Below are positions 56,202 to 64,000 of a stretch of 64,000 nucleotides of DNA, piece by piece (within the stretch, counting starts at the first letter, position 1; every line of letters begins with the position of its first letter). The notes under the pieces were generated by a model that was not told the DNA's origin, searched no databases, and was given only the letters and a program-made list of their open reading frames with translations. The DNA is from Veillonella atypica KON (GTDB taxonomy: Bacteria; Bacillota; Negativicutes; Veillonellales; Veillonellaceae): assembly GCF_002959915.1 (NCBI RefSeq), contig NZ_PPDE01000008.1, positions 496,001 to 560,000 on the forward strand, given 5' to 3'. The position numbers and the translations under genes are program-made.

Positions 56202-59108
56202 TTAGCCAAGGGATACAATGCTATCAAAGACACCAGCATCTTTGATTTTTTGTTCGTTACCCATAGAGCAAATATGATTATCCTTTAACACAGGTTCTAC
56301 CACATCTGCAAGAGCTACGATATCTTCTGGCTTACAGGCAATGACTTGTTTTCTAAATGCTACCTTATCTTGGATATTGGCACCACTAAAGTATAGCCCC
56401 ATGGCACGAGGGCCACGCAATGCAGGTGTCATTGGTAAATCAAGACCACTCATAGTGCCGATAATATATTTACGCATTTCTCGATCTGTTAATGTAAATT
56501 GACGTAAGTATTCAGGTAACACTTTATATACATTAAGTGTTTCCACAAGATTTGGATCTCGATAGCTACAGAAAATCATATTACCATCGTCGTAGAAGTT
56601 AGCAAATGCGCCATAGGCCCCACCTTGGACACGAATGCGAATCCATAAGTATTCATAACGCAAGATTGTTTCTAATACGCTCATAGCACCAACATGAGTA
56701 AATCCATGATCGATGAAATTACCACCTTGTGCCACATATTGAACCTTACCAGCTGTGACAATACCTTCATTGCTCGTTGTATGTTCTATGGTTAACACAT
56801 TATTTGGCAATTCCTCCGCATTCCAAGTACTGAGCAATGGTTCCATTAACTCTGTAAATGGTACTAATTCTTGTTCTTTACCTACGAACATGATTTCTAC
56901 ATTGTTAGAACGGAAAATCTTGCGAGCTACATCAGCTAATTTTTCTGGCAATAATGGTAATGCTGCAGGATTAGTAGCTAATTCGCTGATTTTTTGATAA
57001 TACCCTAAGTTACCGTCATCGCGGAATTTACCAACCTTTGATACCTTAGCCATTACGCGTTGACTAACGATGGTGTTTCCTCTACGGAACGCCTCATTAT
57101 CCCAAATAGCTTTGCCTTCTTGTACAAGTTCTGTTAAACGCGTTACATCGGTGTATTGAGCATCGTGAATAACTTCATTTACGATATTACACAATTCAGG
57201 TAATTTAGCATGCAATACCTTACTACGTACAACCATGAGCGGTACGAATTCATCTCGTTGTCCTGCTTTACTAATGCCTGTAATATCAGCACTCAAACCA
57301 CCAAGATTTAGATTGATTAATTTTGCCAAATCTTCATAAGAACGTTTGGATGTATCTACGCGGCCGATGATATCACTTAAGATATCTGCATAGAATAATT
57401 CGTCCTCAGTGAGGCAATCTAGCTTAAAATAGTAAGCCACATAGTTGATGCCCTTTGTGAAAGTAGGAACAAAATGAAGTTTTGTATGACCAATCGTACT
57501 TTCACGACGTTCCACATCTTCCACTTCTGGACTCAAATCAGATAATTCTAAAAGTGGAATAGTAGCTAGCGCTTCTTCACTATCTGGTGTCTCTTGACGA
57601 AGTTTAAGGCGTTTTGTTTGTTCAACGATACCTTCTAGCTCATCTTGTGACATAGAAGCTTTGATAGCTGCTAATTGTTCCTTAACATCTGCATCCTTTT
57701 TATCTTGCAATCCTTGTTCAGGATACAAGGATACGAGAGACTTATGATGATTATCTAATATAGAATGACGAATCAAATCCTCAAAGTAAGAACCTTGAAG
57801 GCCTTTGCGAATATTAACTAATGCTTCTTCATAATGCAACAACTCAATTGGATCCTTACCGTATAACCAATTGTCCATCATGCGGATAACATAAGCTAAA
57901 CCGATTGGACGACCACCAAAGTCGCTTTCACGAAGGGTAAACTCAATGCTATTAAGAGAAGCCTCTAATAATTCCTTATCGATGCCATCCTTACAAAATT
58001 GTTGTAATGTAGATTCAACAATCTCTTGTAATTGGCCTTGTTTATCCATATTAGAACCGCTAGCTTGAACAACCCAAATTGGTTGACGGATGCTATCTAG
58101 GTAATAACCAGATACATCAGAACCAATGCCGGCTTTCACCAATGCTTGTTTTAAAGGTGCTGCAGGAGATGTTAATAAAGCATGTGTTAACACCTCAAAA
58201 GCAAGGCTTTGTTCCGGTGTTACATCGAGCAATACATAGGAGAATGCATGTAATGTACGATTATCCGTACTTTCATCAGAACCTACACTATAAGGATATG
58301 TAATCACTTTACCTTTCTTAAACGGAGCCTGCTCAGTCACCTCAGTATCGATTTCAATAGCATCGAAATGGCTCAAATATTCATCGTTGATAAAGCGCAA
58401 TTGTTCTTCGATATTCATTGTGCCATATAGGAAAATATAGCTGTTGGATGGGTGATAGTACACATCGTAGAATTTCTTGAATTTTTCGTAAGTCAAGTCC
58501 GTAATATTATCTGGATTACCACCGGAGTCCACGCCATATGTTGTATCAGGGAACAAGGAATGCATCAATTCGCGTTCTAGTACTGAATCAGGAGAGGAGT
58601 AAACCCCTTTCATCTCGTTGAATACAACGCCCTTATACGTTAACTCATCATCAACAGAATCAAGCTCATAATGCCAACCTTCTTGCATCATAATTTCTGG
58701 ATCCTTTGCTGCCCGTGGATAGAAAACAGCATCGAGGTATACATCCATTAAATTGTGGAAATCCTTGTCATTCTTGCTTGCTACAGGATACATCGTTTTA
58801 TCCGGATAGGTCATAGCATTCAAGAATGTATTCAAAGAACCTTTTACAAGTTCTACAAATGGTTCTTTTAATGGAAATTTACGAGAACCACAAAGCACAG
58901 AGTGCTCCATGATATGAGCGACACCTGTGCTATCTTGAGGAGTTGTTCTAAAGGCAATATTAAATACTTTATTAGTGTCTGGTGAGTCAATATAAATAAG
59001 ACGAGCACCAGATTTTTCATGTTTCATTTCATAGGCTGTACCATTGATTTCATCAATACGTTCTATGCGATCAAGGCGAAAACCAGAATATATTTTATTC
59101 AGTTCCAT
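56202..59108 (-). CDS. PreP-like M16C metalloprotease
   Basis: 968 residues, the length of the presequence-protease/Cym1 family. The inverted zinc motif HIMEH (in GVAHIMEHSVLCGS) is intact near residue 65, with the third ligand glutamate likely in NEMKGVYS. Two M16 halves (about 1-450 and 520-960) joined by a hinge form a closed chamber that degrades short unfolded peptides. There is no signal peptide, so it is cytoplasmic. Single-gene unit. Confidence 0.92.
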   Translation of the reverse strand: MELNKIYSGFRLDRIERIDEINGTAYEMKHEKSGARLIYIDSPDTNKVFNIAFRTTPQDSTGVAHIMEHSVLCGSRKFPLKEPFVELVKGSLNTFLNAMTYPDKTMYPVASKNDKDFHNLMDVYLDAVFYPRAAKDPEIMMQEGWHYELDSVDDELTYKGVVFNEMKGVYSSPDSVLERELMHSLFPDTTYGVDSGGNPDNITDLTYEKFKKFYDVYYHPSNSYIFLYGTMNIEEQLRFINDEYLSHFDAIEIDTEVTEQAPFKKGKVITYPYSVGSDESTDNRTLHAFSYVLLDVTPEQSLAFEVLTHALLTSPAAPLKQALVKAGIGSDVSGYYLDSIRQPIWVVQASGSNMDKQGQLQEIVESTLQQFCKDGIDKELLEASLNSIEFTLRESDFGGRPIGLAYVIRMMDNWLYGKDPIELLHYEEALVNIRKGLQGSYFEDLIRHSILDNHHKSLVSLYPEQGLQDKKDADVKEQLAAIKASMSQDELEGIVEQTKRLKLRQETPDSEEALATIPLLELSDLSPEVEDVERRESTIGHTKLHFVPTFTKGINYVAYYFKLDCLTEDELFYADILSDIIGRVDTSKRSYEDLAKLINLNLGGLSADITGISKAGQRDEFVPLMVVRSKVLHAKLPELCNIVNEVIHDAQYTDVTRLTELVQEGKAIWDNEAFRRGNTIVSQRVMAKVSKVGKFRDDGNLGYYQKISELATNPAALPLLPEKLADVARKIFRSNNVEIMFVGKEQELVPFTELMEPLLSTWNAEELPNNVLTIEHTTSNEGIVTAGKVQYVAQGGNFIDHGFTHVGAMSVLETILRYEYLWIRIRVQGGAYGAFANFYDDGNMIFCSYRDPNLVETLNVYKVLPEYLRQFTLTDREMRKYIIGTMSGLDLPMTPALRGPRAMGLYFSGANIQDKVAFRKQVIACKPEDIVALADVVEPVLKDNHICSMGNEQKIKDAGVFDSIVSLG

Positions 59109-59179
59109 AGATACCCTTCTTTCTAATTTGTTTATAATGTATATATATATGTAAAATCTTAATCTATTATTGACTATCT

Positions 59180-59185
59180 ATTATA
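59180..59185 (-). promoter_or_regulatory. Promoter of the M16 protease gene (-10)
   Basis: TATAAT on the minus strand preceded by TGG (extended -10), 72 bp before the start codon. The -35 is weak. Confidence 0.5.
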
Positions 59186-59287
59186 CCACATTACGAAGAT
59201 TTACACGAATTTTCAAGAATTATTATCAAATTACAAGGATTATCTATAACTTATTCTTATTTATGAGATATAAATATCGCATATAAT

Positions 59288-59329
59288 AACAAAATAAATC
59301 AGGACACCCTTATAGGAGTGTCCTGATTT
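59288..59329 (-). terminator. Terminator of the lysC unit
   Basis: A 12-bp perfect stem AAATCAGGACAC/GTGTCCTGATTT with T-rich tail on the minus strand, just after the 106-residue gene. Confidence 0.85.
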
Positions 59330-59331
59330 TA

Positions 59332-59652
59332 TTATTTATCTTGTTTGATTTGCCACTTTTGATTGCGTCGACTTGTCAAAAGCCCTTCGAGAACAACCTC
59401 AAATTGGCGAAAACTCATTGTATAGGGAGCATACATATCTGGTACTACCTTATAAGATATGGTCACCTCTGACGCATCATAATTATAAAATATACCATGT
59501 AAATTGCTCACTGTTGTATAGCCTGTCTGTGCTTGCTCTAATGTGGGAATAGGTTGTGTTTTTAAATTCGCTAATAAATCGCTAATAAAACCTTCCTTAC
59601 GCCCTTGATCATCGAGCATTTCATCCATAAATGTGCGTAGACTATCCATCAT
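59332..59652 (-). CDS. Uncharacterised 106-residue protein after lysC
   Basis: 106 residues, not recognised. Acidic helix-rich N-terminus (MMDSLRTFMDEMLDDQGRKE), then a strand-rich middle (GIFYNYDASEVTISYKVV) and a basic end (SRRNQKWQIKQDK). No signal or membrane segment. It starts 5 bp after lysC with GAGG placed nine bases before the ATG, overlapping the lysC end, so it is coupled to aspartokinase. Soluble and probably small-complex forming, but no function can be assigned. Confidence 0.7.
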   Translation of the reverse strand: MMDSLRTFMDEMLDDQGRKEGFISDLLANLKTQPIPTLEQAQTGYTTVSNLHGIFYNYDASEVTISYKVVPDMYAPYTMSFRQFEVVLEGLLTSRRNQKWQIKQDK

Positions 59653-59657
59653 GTATG

Positions 59658-60887
59658 TTAGCCTCGTTCGTTTAACAAAAGACCATTATGAATAACACGA
59701 ACTGCATCTTTTACGCGGTTTTGTGCAACCAAGCAAGAAATACTGATTTCAGAAGTACTGATGATTTCAATATTGATACCTTCTTTACTAAGGATATCAA
59801 ACATTTGAGCAGCTACGCCAGGTTGCCCCAACATACCAGCGCCAATGATAGATACTTTTGCCATATTTTCGTCAATATTAACAGCTTCGATATCAACAGT
59901 TTGTTGTAATTCTTTCAACACTTCACGTGCCAATACCACATCATCAAGAGCAATTGTAAAGATAAGGTCAGTTTTAGGTTCACCTACGGAACGAATAGAT
60001 TGAACAATCATATCCACATCAACATTTTTTTCTGCTAATGCTTTGAATACTTTTGCTGCAATACCAGGTTTATTTTCAACGCCCACAAGAGCTACTTTTG
60101 CTGTATTTGTATCATCGGCTACGCCTGTAATTACGTGTTTATTAGATTCCACGGTATAATCCTCCCGAATAATTGTGCCTGTATTATTACTGAATGTAGA
60201 ACGAACATGAATTGGTACACCATAACGGAAACCCATTTCAACAGCACGCGGTTGCATTACGCCTGCACCTAAACGTGCCATTTCAAGCATTTCGCCATAC
60301 GTAACTTCTTCTAGTTTAAAAGCTTCCTTTGCTACGCGAGGGTCAGTAGAGTATACACCTTCTACATCTGTAAAGATTTCACATACATCGGCGTTCATAG
60401 CGCCTGCTAAAGCAACCGCTGTTGTATCAGAACCACCACGGCCTAATGTTACCATGTCACCGTATTCGGTAATACCTTGGAAACCGGCAACAACAACGAT
60501 ATTGCCTGCATCCAATGCTTCGAATACACGATTAGGATCTACACCTAAAATACGACCCTTATTAAAGTTATCACTACTTGTAATACCTGCTTGATCACCA
60601 GTTAAAGAAATAGCCTTTTGACCGCGTTCATTAAACGCCATAGCCATCAATGCAATCGTTACTTGTTCGCCAGTAGACAACAAGCGGTCCATTTCACGAC
60701 CATATGGTTTAGATGTTACTTGTTTTGCCAAAGATACCAAGTCATCTGTTGTATCCCCCATAGCGGATACAACTATTACAATGCGATCGTCCTCTTTCTT
60801 TTCATGAAGGACACGATCAACGATATTAAATATTTTTTCAGGTGTTGCAACAGAACTGCCACCAAACTTTTTGACGATTAATGCCAC
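59658..60887 (-). CDS. lysC: Aspartokinase
   Basis: 409 residues, monofunctional. KKFGGSSVATPEKI and GRGGSDTTAVALAGAM are the kinase signatures; two ACT domains lie at the end, VALVGVENKPGIAAKVF and VSIIGAGMLGQPGVAAQMF. It phosphorylates aspartate toward lysine, DAP, threonine and methionine, with feedback control through ACT. The start is GTG behind GAGGGATAATA. No lysine riboswitch is apparent in the leader. Confidence 0.96.
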   Translation of the reverse strand: MALIVKKFGGSSVATPEKIFNIVDRVLHEKKEDDRIVIVVSAMGDTTDDLVSLAKQVTSKPYGREMDRLLSTGEQVTIALMAMAFNERGQKAISLTGDQAGITSSDNFNKGRILGVDPNRVFEALDAGNIVVVAGFQGITEYGDMVTLGRGGSDTTAVALAGAMNADVCEIFTDVEGVYSTDPRVAKEAFKLEEVTYGEMLEMARLGAGVMQPRAVEMGFRYGVPIHVRSTFSNNTGTIIREDYTVESNKHVITGVADDTNTAKVALVGVENKPGIAAKVFKALAEKNVDVDMIVQSIRSVGEPKTDLIFTIALDDVVLAREVLKELQQTVDIEAVNIDENMAKVSIIGAGMLGQPGVAAQMFDILSKEGINIEIISTSEISISCLVAQNRVKDAVRVIHNGLLLNERG

Positions 60888-60931
60888 TATTATCCCTCAT
60901 TTATCATTGTACTAAAAAATAACATGCATAT

Positions 60932-60961
60932 ACTTTACCACAAAACAAACCGCACTGTAAA
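60932..60961 (-). promoter_or_regulatory. Probable lysC promoter
   Basis: Minus-strand -35 TTTACA (60956-60961), 18-bp spacer, -10 TAAAGT (60932-60937). A second candidate -10, TACAAT, lies closer to the gene. Confidence 0.5.
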
Positions 60962-61072
60962 GGGATATACAGGTATTTTTCCACCATAAAAGAACAAATT
61001 TCTTTTTATAGCGGACATACATTATATTTATAATCAATAGTTAATGTTCGTGATGTGTCATATTCTCTATAC

Positions 61073-61102
61073 AAAAAAGACCAGCCCTAAGGCTGGCCTT
61101 TT
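61073..61102 (-). terminator. Terminator of the superoxide reductase gene
   Basis: AAAGGCCAGCC/GGCTGGTCTTT stem with TTAG loop and a T-run on the minus strand, 19 bp after the stop. Confidence 0.9.
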
Positions 61103-61120
61103 ACAGTCAAATACAATCTA

Positions 61121-61510
61121 TTATTCAACTACGATAGCTTTTTCAGATTCCCATAAACCATGGATGTTGCAGTAAGATACAGCAATCAATTTACCAGATT
61201 TATTCAAGGATACTGCCAATGTACCTGCGGAAACTGCATGTACAGGACCTTCGTTTGCTGTTGCACCGTCACCATGAACGTTGAAAGATAATTCGCCAAC
61301 TTCGTAAGGCAATTGAGTACCTTCAGCTACGAAGTACAATTTAATCCATTCAATGTGATGTTCTACAGTGTTTGGATGAGCAATGTCTTTACCAACAGAT
61401 AATTTTACGTCGAATGCTTCACCTGCTTTTACTTTATCAGCAGCTTCGATAACAGGAACGTGTTTTTCAGTAGCGAAATCGCCAGATTTAATGTAATCAT
61501 GTACAGCCAT
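61121..61510 (-). CDS. Superoxide reductase (neelaredoxin type)
   Basis: 129 residues. It has only the Fe(His4Cys) domain, without the N-terminal desulforedoxin domain, so it is the neelaredoxin class. Ligands are visible: TEKHVPVI with the catalytic Lys and first His, HPNTVEHHIEWIKLYF, and SYCNIHGLWES with the Cys and last His. It reduces superoxide to peroxide, common in anaerobes. The start at 61510 has AGGAGG upstream. A very good promoter lies 73-101 bp ahead. Confidence 0.95.
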   Translation of the reverse strand: MAVHDYIKSGDFATEKHVPVIEAADKVKAGEAFDVKLSVGKDIAHPNTVEHHIEWIKLYFVAEGTQLPYEVGELSFNVHGDGATANEGPVHAVSAGTLAVSLNKSGKLIAVSYCNIHGLWESEKAIVVE

Positions 61511-61582
61511 AGTTAACCTCCTGGTTATAGTTATATACATACTTAATGTCTAAGAATATTAGCACCTTGTGCTTATGACTAT

Positions 61583-61611
61583 ATTATACATTTTCGATAT
61601 AGTTTAATCAA
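61583..61611 (-). promoter_or_regulatory. Promoter of the superoxide reductase gene
   Basis: Minus-strand -35 TTGATT (61606-61611), 17-bp spacer, -10 TATAAT (61583-61588). The -35 touches the end of the large palindrome at 61612. A small AGCAC/GTGCT hairpin lies in the leader (61561-61573). Confidence 0.8.
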
Positions 61612-61752
61612 GGACTTTTTCGAAAATTTTCTATTTATTTGTGAAGTGATGTGGGCGGTGGCTCCATCGGCCGGGTCTTCCTAACGGAAGGGCCAAAAGT
61701 CGCCACCGCCCACATCACTTCACAGCACTCTAGGAAATTTTCGGAAAACTCC
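61612..61752. repeat. Nested 141-bp palindromic element
   Basis: Outer arms 61612-61632 and 61732-61752 match at 18 of 21 positions. Then 8 unpaired bases on each side. Inner arms 61641-61662 and 61702-61723 are a perfect 22-bp match. A 39-nt loop contains a further mini-hairpin. The inner part is GC-rich against AT-rich surroundings. It may be a palindromic mobile repeat or a structured RNA. It is not a terminator. Confidence 0.85.
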
Positions 61753-61809
61753 ATGGTGAGAGGGAAACACCGGCCGGGTCTGTCCCATAGGGACAGGGCC
61801 AAAGTCGCC
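61668..61809. repeat. Two copies of a GC-rich structured motif
   Basis: Copy 1 (61668-61704) lies in the palindrome loop and copy 2 (61771-61809) 103 bp on. Both read CGGCCGGGTCT, a short hairpin, then AGGGCC, AAA(A) and GTCGCC. The hairpins differ in sequence (TCC/GGA against GTCCC/GGGAC) but both pair. Confidence 0.8.
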
Positions 61810-61856
61810 TCCGGAGGCCTACTATTGCTACATCATATAAAACTTTCTAGTATCAC

Positions 61857-61897
61857 AAAAAAAGAGTGTGCGTCGGCCAAGCCTAGCACACTCTTTC
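61857..61897 (-). terminator. Terminator of cobO
   Basis: An 11-bp stem AAAGAGTGTGC/GCACACTCTTT with 14-nt loop and seven Ts on the minus strand. The stem overlaps just the end of the gene-free stretch. Confidence 0.85.
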
Positions 61898-61899
61898 TC

Positions 61900-62442
61900 T
61901 TAAAACTCAATTCCTTTTGCCGCTTTTATGCCTTTTTCATAAGCGTGTTTTACTACGTTCATTTCGGTCACTGTATCAGCGATGTCGATGATTTCAGGTT
62001 TTGCATAGCGGCCTGTTAGGATAACATGTAGTCGTTCTGGTTTTTGTTTAAGCATATCTACAACGGAGTTAACATCGATGAGTTCATAGTTAATGGCATT
62101 GTTGATTTCGTCCATAACGATGAGATCCCATTTGTCGGAGTTGACTTCTTCTACTAGTGTTTTCCACGCTTCTTGAGCTGCTACTTTATGTTTTTCTAAT
62201 TCTTCTACAGTAACTTTATCTCGGTTGTAGTAGATAAATCCTTTGCCCATGGATTTAATGGTAACCGCATCTCCCAGTTTTTTCAGACCTTCTAGTTCAC
62301 CATAACCATGACCGCTTTTGATGAATTGTAGAATCAAAACTTTCAAGCCTTGTCCTACGGCGCGTAAAACAACACCTAAAGCGGCTGTTGTCTTTCCTTT
62401 ACCATTACCTGTATTTACGAGAATTAAACCACGTTCACTCAT
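61900..62442 (-). CDS. cobO: Cob(I)yrinic acid a,c-diamide adenosyltransferase
   Basis: 180 residues, CobA/CobO/BtuR family. The P-loop NTGNGKGKTTAALG, LQFIKSG, and VMDEINNAINYE are diagnostic, as is LTGRYAKPEIIDIADTVTEM. It transfers the adenosyl group to the corrinoid cobalt. It follows cbiA by 82 bp, consistent with a corrin pathway locus extending beyond the window. Confidence 0.95.
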   Translation of the reverse strand: MSERGLILVNTGNGKGKTTAALGVVLRAVGQGLKVLILQFIKSGHGYGELEGLKKLGDAVTIKSMGKGFIYYNRDKVTVEELEKHKVAAQEAWKTLVEEVNSDKWDLIVMDEINNAINYELIDVNSVVDMLKQKPERLHVILTGRYAKPEIIDIADTVTEMNVVKHAYEKGIKAAKGIEF

Positions 62443-62524
62443 TTCTATACTCCTATTATCTATGTCACACTATGTAGGGCTGCATCTATAGTTAATATAA
62501 CAATTAAATACTAATATAATAGAT

Positions 62525-63898
62525 TTATTTAGTATGACCAAAGGCTTCACACATATCTACAAAATGCTTAGCTCCTTCAAGAGAACCAGCAAAGTTAAGA
62601 TGTAGATAGGATGCCAACACATTATCGGTAGCATACCCGCCATCATAGGACTGCGGTTTACGCCCCCCTTCTAAATGAAAGGCCCATGGGAAATCTTCAA
62701 TGGTTGGTTCCATGGTGGAGAAATGGAATTCATGACCATGCAAAGCTGTTCCTGTATTGCCAAGTAATGTATTGCGTTTAGCCGTTGCCGTTACATATCC
62801 TACCTTTTGCAGTTTTTGTTGCATTACACAATTGGCAGGCACAACACCAACTGTATCAAACACATTACCATCAAAATCGTGAATATGTTCACAAAGGTAC
62901 ATAAGGCCACCACATTCAGCATAGATAGGCATACTACATTGATTAGCTTTACGGATTGATTCCTTCATGGCCGTATTTTCGGATAAAGCCTGCAAGAACA
63001 TTTCAGGGAAACCACCGCCAAATACAAGGCCATCTACATCAGGAATAGCGCTATCTTTTAAAGGGCTAAAGTAAACTAGCTCAGCGCCTTGAGCTTCAAG
63101 GGCAGATAAGCTGGCTGGATAGTAGAACGAAAAGGCTTCATCATAAGCAACGCCAATTTTTGTTCGTTTGGTAACCCCCTTGGTTATATCAATCGGTGCC
63201 GGCATAGGTGCTGCACTGGCCGCTACCTTATAGAGTGCCTCTAAATCTACCATAGATTCCACGGCATGCTGAATCGTTGCAATAGCCTCTGTAGGGTCAA
63301 CTTCTGTAACCGGTGTCAAACCAAGATGACGTTCAGGAGAATGCATGCGATCATCACGGCGTATAGCACCAATAACAGGAACGCCAATTTTCTCCATACC
63401 TTCACGGACCATGCGTTCATGATTATCGGAACCTAAACGATTCAAAATGACGCCTTTAAAATCCACATCTTTATCATACTCTCTAAAGCCCATGGCAATG
63501 GCTGCCGCGCTTTCACCCATGGCCTTACAATCGATAACGAGCACAACAGGAGCACCTAATTGCTTAGCAATTTGAGCCGTACTGCTCACACCCTCTCGGC
63601 CACCATCATACAGCCCCATAACGCCTTCAATAATGGCCAGATCTGCATCGCCCGCCATGGATGCAAAAAATGTTGGCAATGTATCCGGTGGAACTAACCA
63701 AGAATCTAAATTATAACTTTCACGGCCCGATGCAATTTTATGAAAGCCCGGATCGATATAATCCGGGCCCACTTTAAAGGATTGCACCCCATGGCCACTT
63801 GCTCGATACGCTGCGAGAAGGCCCGCAACAATAGTCGTTTTGCCGACACCGGAATTGGTACCAGCTATAACAACACGTGGAATGGGTACAGTATTCAT
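62525..63898 (-). CDS. cbiA: Cobyrinate a,c-diamide synthase
   Basis: 457 residues, CbiA/CobB. The N-terminal P-loop-like IAGTNSGVGKTTIVAGL and GVMGLYDGG belong to the synthetase half; the glutaminase half has AECGGLMYL with the active Cys and HGHEFHFS with the catalytic His. It amidates two side chains using glutamine and ATP. Anaerobic (CbiA) versus aerobic (CobB) substrate cannot be told from this, but an anaerobe would use cobyrinic acid. AGAGGTAATACAT precedes the ATG. Confidence 0.96.
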   Translation of the reverse strand: MNTVPIPRVVIAGTNSGVGKTTIVAGLLAAYRASGHGVQSFKVGPDYIDPGFHKIASGRESYNLDSWLVPPDTLPTFFASMAGDADLAIIEGVMGLYDGGREGVSSTAQIAKQLGAPVVLVIDCKAMGESAAAIAMGFREYDKDVDFKGVILNRLGSDNHERMVREGMEKIGVPVIGAIRRDDRMHSPERHLGLTPVTEVDPTEAIATIQHAVESMVDLEALYKVAASAAPMPAPIDITKGVTKRTKIGVAYDEAFSFYYPASLSALEAQGAELVYFSPLKDSAIPDVDGLVFGGGFPEMFLQALSENTAMKESIRKANQCSMPIYAECGGLMYLCEHIHDFDGNVFDTVGVVPANCVMQQKLQKVGYVTATAKRNTLLGNTGTALHGHEFHFSTMEPTIEDFPWAFHLEGGRKPQSYDGGYATDNVLASYLHLNFAGSLEGAKHFVDMCEAFGHTK

Positions 63899-63969
63899 AT
63901 GTATTACCTCTTATTAATACTATCTATACGGCTTTCACTAAAAGCATTCAGATATCAGAGTATAGTCAA

Positions 63970-64000
63970 TTAACGATCTTTACGTTTTGCCAAAATTGTG
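63970..64000 (-). CDS. C-terminal end of a gene cut by the window edge
   Basis: An open frame reading TILAKRKDR then a stop on the minus strand. It may be the last codons of the gene upstream of cbiA. Too short to identify. Confidence 0.3.
   Translation of the reverse strand, partial: TILAKRKDR

Noticed and set aside
60888-61072. Lysine riboswitch in the lysC leader
   Set aside because: The region is AT-rich, with promoter-like boxes close to the start codon; none of the conserved lysine-aptamer pieces is visible.
61641-61830. Cobalamin riboswitch before the cobalamin genes
   Set aside because: The element lies downstream, not upstream, of cobO and cbiA, and no B12-box like sequence was found on either strand.
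61651-62019. A 122-codon plus-strand frame over the GC-rich palindrome
   Set aside because: Its sequence simply reads the repeated motif twice (GRVFLTEGPKVA and RPGLSHRDRAKVA) and runs into the cobO gene and its terminator. It is better explained by the repeat element.

Overview
The window looks like a chromosomal segment of a diderm Firmicute of the class Negativicutes, most likely a Veillonella. The evidence is a mix of traits. Gene orders are Bacillus/Clostridium-like: rpmE-prfA-prmC-sua5-ywlE-rpiB-glyA-upp, a cggR-gap-pgk-tpiA-gpmI-eno glycolytic operon, and DUF881/sbp in the division cluster. Outer-membrane features are also present: a trimeric autotransporter with a YadA-type anchor, a small beta-barrel protein, a MacAB-type exporter and meso-DAP-type MurE. 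Base composition is AT-rich. The genus call is inference; the class-level call is stronger. Almost every gene lies on the minus strand; the only confident plus-strand gene is the small DUF896 gene at 30485-30754.

Layout, low to high coordinates (transcription runs from high to low). 1-3700: thioesterase, then a macA-ATPase-permease efflux operon with its own promoter and terminator. 3700-5300: pfkA and a shikimate kinase gene that overlap by 89 bp. 5350-13250: a type IV pilus/competence-pilus operon (pilB, pilT, pilC, major pilin, prepilin peptidase, four minor-pilin-like genes, pilM, pilN, pilO). 13380-20500: the glycolytic operon headed by its repressor gene cggR, with a recognisable CggR-type operator. 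20500-28290: housekeeping genes for translation termination, tRNA modification and one-carbon/pyrimidine salvage. 28285-32200: an unassigned 479-residue protein, endonuclease III, DUF896, an aminotransferase and an outer-membrane protein. 32859-46850: a dcw cell-wall/division cluster running from mraZ to ftsZ, lacking ftsI, ftsW and ftsA. 46903-54330: one giant (2347-residue) trimeric autotransporter adhesin. 54397-61102: thioredoxin, CoA-binding protein, GluQ-RS, a PreP-like M16 protease, a small unknown gene and aspartokinase. 61121-64000: superoxide reductase, a GC-rich structured intergenic element, and two cobalamin genes (cobO, cbiA).

Functional links. The glycolytic operon plus pfkA covers lower glycolysis/gluconeogenesis, and regulation by CggR is supported by a direct-repeat operator just downstream of a sigma-70-type promoter. 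The pilus operon is nearly complete for assembly and retraction but has no secretin gene. The dcw cluster supplies all soluble Mur ligases (MurC-F), MraY, MurG, Ddl, FtsL, FtsQ and FtsZ, and carries palindromic hairpins in three of its gaps.

The strongest unexplained signal is at 61612-61809: a 141-bp nested palindrome directly upstream of the superoxide reductase promoter. It contains one copy of a GC-rich motif, and a second copy lies beside it; the two copies have different but internally complementary stems. This looks like a mobile palindromic repeat or a structured RNA that I cannot assign to a known family.
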